Origin: Maribacter huludaoensis
Lineage (GTDB): Bacteria > Bacteroidota > Bacteroidia > Flavobacteriales > Flavobacteriaceae
Direction of reading: 5' to 3'
DNA: 64,000 bases
Assembly: GCF_029350945.1 (NCBI RefSeq)
Contig: NZ_JARKMS010000006.1
Location: 1-64,000 of the forward strand
A program made the translations under genes and the position numbers. Below the pieces are notes generated by a model, which ran no database searches, was not told the DNA's origin, and saw nothing but the letters and a program-made list of their open reading frames with translations. Positions 61,472-64,000 of this stretch are shown here, one piece after another. Every line of letters begins with the position of its first letter. The first letter of the stretch is position 1.

Positions 61472-63865
61472 ATGAAAAATTTAAAAAAAATAGGAGCCTT
61501 CCTATTGGTTATTATTACCCTTCTGATTATTGTTGTCGGTGTATTAGCTTACACTCTAAAACCGGATTATTCAGGTGAAAAAGAGCTTTCCGATCTTGAA
61601 AAAGAGGTAAACGTCTACTATGACGATTATGGAGTTCCTCATATTTATGGAGAGAACGAAGAAGATGCCTTTAGAACCTTAGGATATGTTCATGCACAAG
61701 ATCGTCTTTGGCAAATGGAACTGCTTAGAAGAATTGCTAGTGGTGGTCTGTCAGAAGTATTTGGTGCAGATTTAATAGGTACCGATAAATTCTTTTTATC
61801 TCTAGGTATTGCAGATGCCTCTAAACTGACAGCAAATAATGCAGATGAGAGTGATGTTGGTGTTGTTTTGGCGAATGCTTACTTGGACGGCATCAATCAA
61901 TTTATAAAAGAAGGGCCAACACCGGTAGAGTTCTATCTTACCGGTATCGATAAGAAAGAATTTGTACTGGAAGATGTTTATAATACTATTGGTTATATGG
62001 CCTTTAGTTTTGCTATGGCACACAAAACAGATCCTTTATTGACAACTATAAACGCCAAGTTAGGACCTGAATATTTAAATGGTTTGCATGTAGGTTCTAG
62101 CGTTGATACGGAATGGATCAAGAACTATAACCCTACTTCATTAGACACTATTCAAAATAATCTTACTGCTTCAGTAAACAAAGCTTTAGGAGCTTTGGAT
62201 ATTCCTTTATTCGAGGGCAGTAATAGCTGGGTTATTGCACCTGAGAAAACAAAGAATGGTAAGGTCATTTTTGCCAATGATCCCCACATTGGGTTTTCTC
62301 AGCCATCCGTTTGGTTCGAGGCTCACGTAGAAACCCCAACATATTCTAAATATGGGTATCATATTGCAGGAATTCCCTTTCCATTGTTGGGACATAATCG
62401 AAAAGTTGCTTACGGTCTAACCATGTTTGAAAACGATGATGTGGATTTTTATTTTGAAAAGAACAATCCTGATAACGAGAATCAATATTTGTCCGATAAC
62501 GGTTATGTTGACTATGAAATAATAACAAAGACTTTTAAGGTTAAAGATTCTTCTGATGTAGCTTTTACTTATAAAAAAACGAACCACGGGCCAATTCTTA
62601 ATGGAATAGCCGATCAAATACAGGGAGAAAGACCTATTGCAATGTCATGGTTATATACCCAAATGGAGAATAAGGTTATAGATGCACTGTTTGGTTTAAG
62701 CCACGCCAATAATCTAACGGAATTCAAAAAAGCATTACCAAAAATTCATGCTCCGGGTTTAAATATTATGTATGGCGATGATGAGGGTAACGTAGCCTGG
62801 TTTGCAACGGCGCAACTATATGAGATTCCTGATTCGGTCAATACCAAGATGGTATTTGAAGTCGGTAAAGGGCTTCCGGTAGACAAGAGATTTATACCTT
62901 TTAATAAGAATCCGCAGGCTATAAATCCGCCGAACAACTATGTGTATTCCGCTAATAATCAACCAGATTCTATTGCAGGTATGCTATACCCGGGCTATTA
63001 TTTGCCAGAAAATAGAGGTAAACGAATAGTACAACTTTTAGAACCTAAAAATGACTGGGACCTAGATGCTGCAAGTGATATGATAACCGACGTTATTTCA
63101 TCCGTAAATCCAGAAATTGTAACCAATTTATCCAAATACATTGATGTTTCTTTATTAAGCGAAAATGGACTAAAGGCCATTGATAGTTTAAAAATGTGGA
63201 CGGGCAATTATGAGCTAACTTCAATTGAGGCTACAATCTACAATAGATGGGTATATTATTTTTTAGAAAATACTTTTGAAGATGAATTAGGTGAAGCATT
63301 GTTCAAGCAATTTTTAGGTACCCATTTTGTAAAGCGATTAATTGCACCACTTTCCAAGGATGAAGAATCTGTATGGTTAGATAATGTGAATACGGCCGGT
63401 ATTCAAGAAGATATAGCTGCTATTGTAAATACATCTTTTATGGATGCCATTATTTCGTTGGAAAAAGATTTTGGAAAAAACATGAATTATTGGCGATGGG
63501 AGAGGGTGCATAGTATAGAGCATCCACATCCTATAGGTCAAATAGCTGCTTTACGTTCATTTTTTAACGTAGGTCCCTTTCCGGTAAACGGCACAAGAGA
63601 GGTAATTAATAATTTGGCATTTTCCTATGACAAAACTGGGTTTTATAAAACTACGTCAGGACCTTCAACAAGAAGGCTCGTAGATTTTTCGGATGTAGAA
63701 AATAGTATAAGTATCTTACCGACCGGTCAATCGGGTAATCCGTTTAGCAAACATTATAGAAATCAGGCCGAAATGTATGTTAACGGTGAGTTTCGTAAAA
63801 TGATGATGAACAAGGTTGAAATTCAAAAGAGTAAAGAAATCCTTATTTTTAAGCCAAAGGATTAA
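61472..63865 (+). CDS. Penicillin acylase-family Ntn hydrolase
   Basis: 797 residues. An N-terminal membrane anchor (about 8-28) is followed by the alpha part (YDDYGVPHIYGENEEDAFRTLGYVHAQDRLWQMELLRR). The autocleavage point is before Ser250 (FEGSNSWVIAPEKT), where the catalytic N-terminal Ser of the beta chain would be exposed. ANDPHIGFSQPSVWFE and FPVNGTREVINN support the family. Members cleave amides such as acyl-homoserine lactones or penicillins; the natural substrate here is unknown. It is followed 3 bp later by the YifB/ComM gene. Confidence 0.9.
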   Translation: MKNLKKIGAFLLVIITLLIIVVGVLAYTLKPDYSGEKELSDLEKEVNVYYDDYGVPHIYGENEEDAFRTLGYVHAQDRLWQMELLRRIASGGLSEVFGADLIGTDKFFLSLGIADASKLTANNADESDVGVVLANAYLDGINQFIKEGPTPVEFYLTGIDKKEFVLEDVYNTIGYMAFSFAMAHKTDPLLTTINAKLGPEYLNGLHVGSSVDTEWIKNYNPTSLDTIQNNLTASVNKALGALDIPLFEGSNSWVIAPEKTKNGKVIFANDPHIGFSQPSVWFEAHVETPTYSKYGYHIAGIPFPLLGHNRKVAYGLTMFENDDVDFYFEKNNPDNENQYLSDNGYVDYEIITKTFKVKDSSDVAFTYKKTNHGPILNGIADQIQGERPIAMSWLYTQMENKVIDALFGLSHANNLTEFKKALPKIHAPGLNIMYGDDEGNVAWFATAQLYEIPDSVNTKMVFEVGKGLPVDKRFIPFNKNPQAINPPNNYVYSANNQPDSIAGMLYPGYYLPENRGKRIVQLLEPKNDWDLDAASDMITDVISSVNPEIVTNLSKYIDVSLLSENGLKAIDSLKMWTGNYELTSIEATIYNRWVYYFLENTFEDELGEALFKQFLGTHFVKRLIAPLSKDEESVWLDNVNTAGIQEDIAAIVNTSFMDAIISLEKDFGKNMNYWRWERVHSIEHPHPIGQIAALRSFFNVGPFPVNGTREVINNLAFSYDKTGFYKTTSGPSTRRLVDFSDVENSISILPTGQSGNPFSKHYRNQAEMYVNGEFRKMMMNKVEIQKSKEILIFKPKD

Positions 63866-63867
63866 AA

Positions 63868-64000
63868 ATGCTTACAAAAGTTTATGGGAGTGCGGTATTT
63901 GGCGTTGAGGCTACAACCATTGTTGTAGAAGTAAATATCGACAAAGGAATTGGTTATCATTTGGTAGGACTGCCAGACAATGCAATTAAAGAAAGTAATT
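63868..64000 (+). CDS. YifB/ComM-family Mg-chelatase-like ATPase (start only)
   Basis: The first 44 codons are in the window. They read MLTKVYGSAVFGVEATTIVV then an acidic/His stretch and LVGLPDNAIKES, the typical start of ComM/YifB proteins. ComM is a helicase that helps branch migration during natural transformation; it is widespread even without known competence. The gene runs off the right edge. Confidence 0.85.
   Translation, partial: MLTKVYGSAVFGVEATTIVVEVNIDKGIGYHLVGLPDNAIKESN

Overview
The window looks like chromosomal DNA from a marine member of the Flavobacteriaceae (Bacteroidota). The evidence is a SusC/SusD polysaccharide locus with a hybrid two-component sensor, promoters with the TAnnTTTG -7 box, few Shine-Dalgarno sites, and the block tpx-dgkA-ftsK-lolA-lptF/G-ribB. 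Genus cannot be fixed by eye; a Maribacter/Zobellia-like organism is plausible.

Region 1 (1-10436) is the accessory part and the main discovery candidate. Eight complete cassettes and one partial one, all on the minus strand, are separated by long imperfect inverted repeats of about 195 bp (one of 133 bp) that behave like integron attC sites. Each cassette body is bounded by its own private inverted 10-mer beginning GTT and ending AAC (a perfect 10 bp in eight of nine cassettes, 9 bp in the other). The repeat arms keep their pairing while their sequence changes. At the right end of the array lie a palindromic attI-like site and a tyrosine recombinase. This recombinase has all catalytic residues but lacks the insertion typical of IntI, and it points the same way as the cassettes. 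Cargo includes a SIR2 defence-type protein (first position), an Imm11-like immunity protein, a secreted HExxH protein, a DUF6161-like coiled-coil membrane protein, a lipoprotein, a polytopic membrane protein, a secreted YwqK-like repeat protein, an unknown soluble protein, and one cassette without a convincing gene. A divergent zinc-ribbon gene flanks the recombinase.

Region 2 (10467-18698) is a heme/iron acquisition locus. It holds a TonB-dependent receptor with a HmuY-like lipoprotein, and divergently a DUF6607 protein, a secreted ankyrin protein, a DUF2271 protein and a PepSY-flavodoxin-reductase fusion. Region 3 (18760-22544) has a Fur-family regulator with a CPC-type metal ATPase, and an aspartoacylase-like enzyme.

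Region 4 (22722-38969) is a xylan utilisation locus read on the minus strand: SusC, SusD, an FG-GAP/ASPIC lipoprotein, a hybrid two-component regulator, a GH10 xylanase lipoprotein, a GPH symporter and a cytoplasmic GH43. Xylan would be cut outside, imported through SusCD and the symporter, and finished in the cytoplasm.

Region 5 (39312-64000) is mostly core genome: a YyaL-type thioredoxin lipoprotein, a DegT aminotransferase, the ribB-lptF/G-lolA-ftsK-dgkA-tpx block, a thioredoxin/peroxiredoxin pair, an NhaC-type transporter with a gamma-lyase-type PLP enzyme and a divergent Lrp regulator (with a perfect palindrome between them), lipoamide dehydrogenase, an acyltransferase, an FMN reductase, tilS, a DsbD-like protein, penicillin acylase and the start of a YifB/ComM gene.
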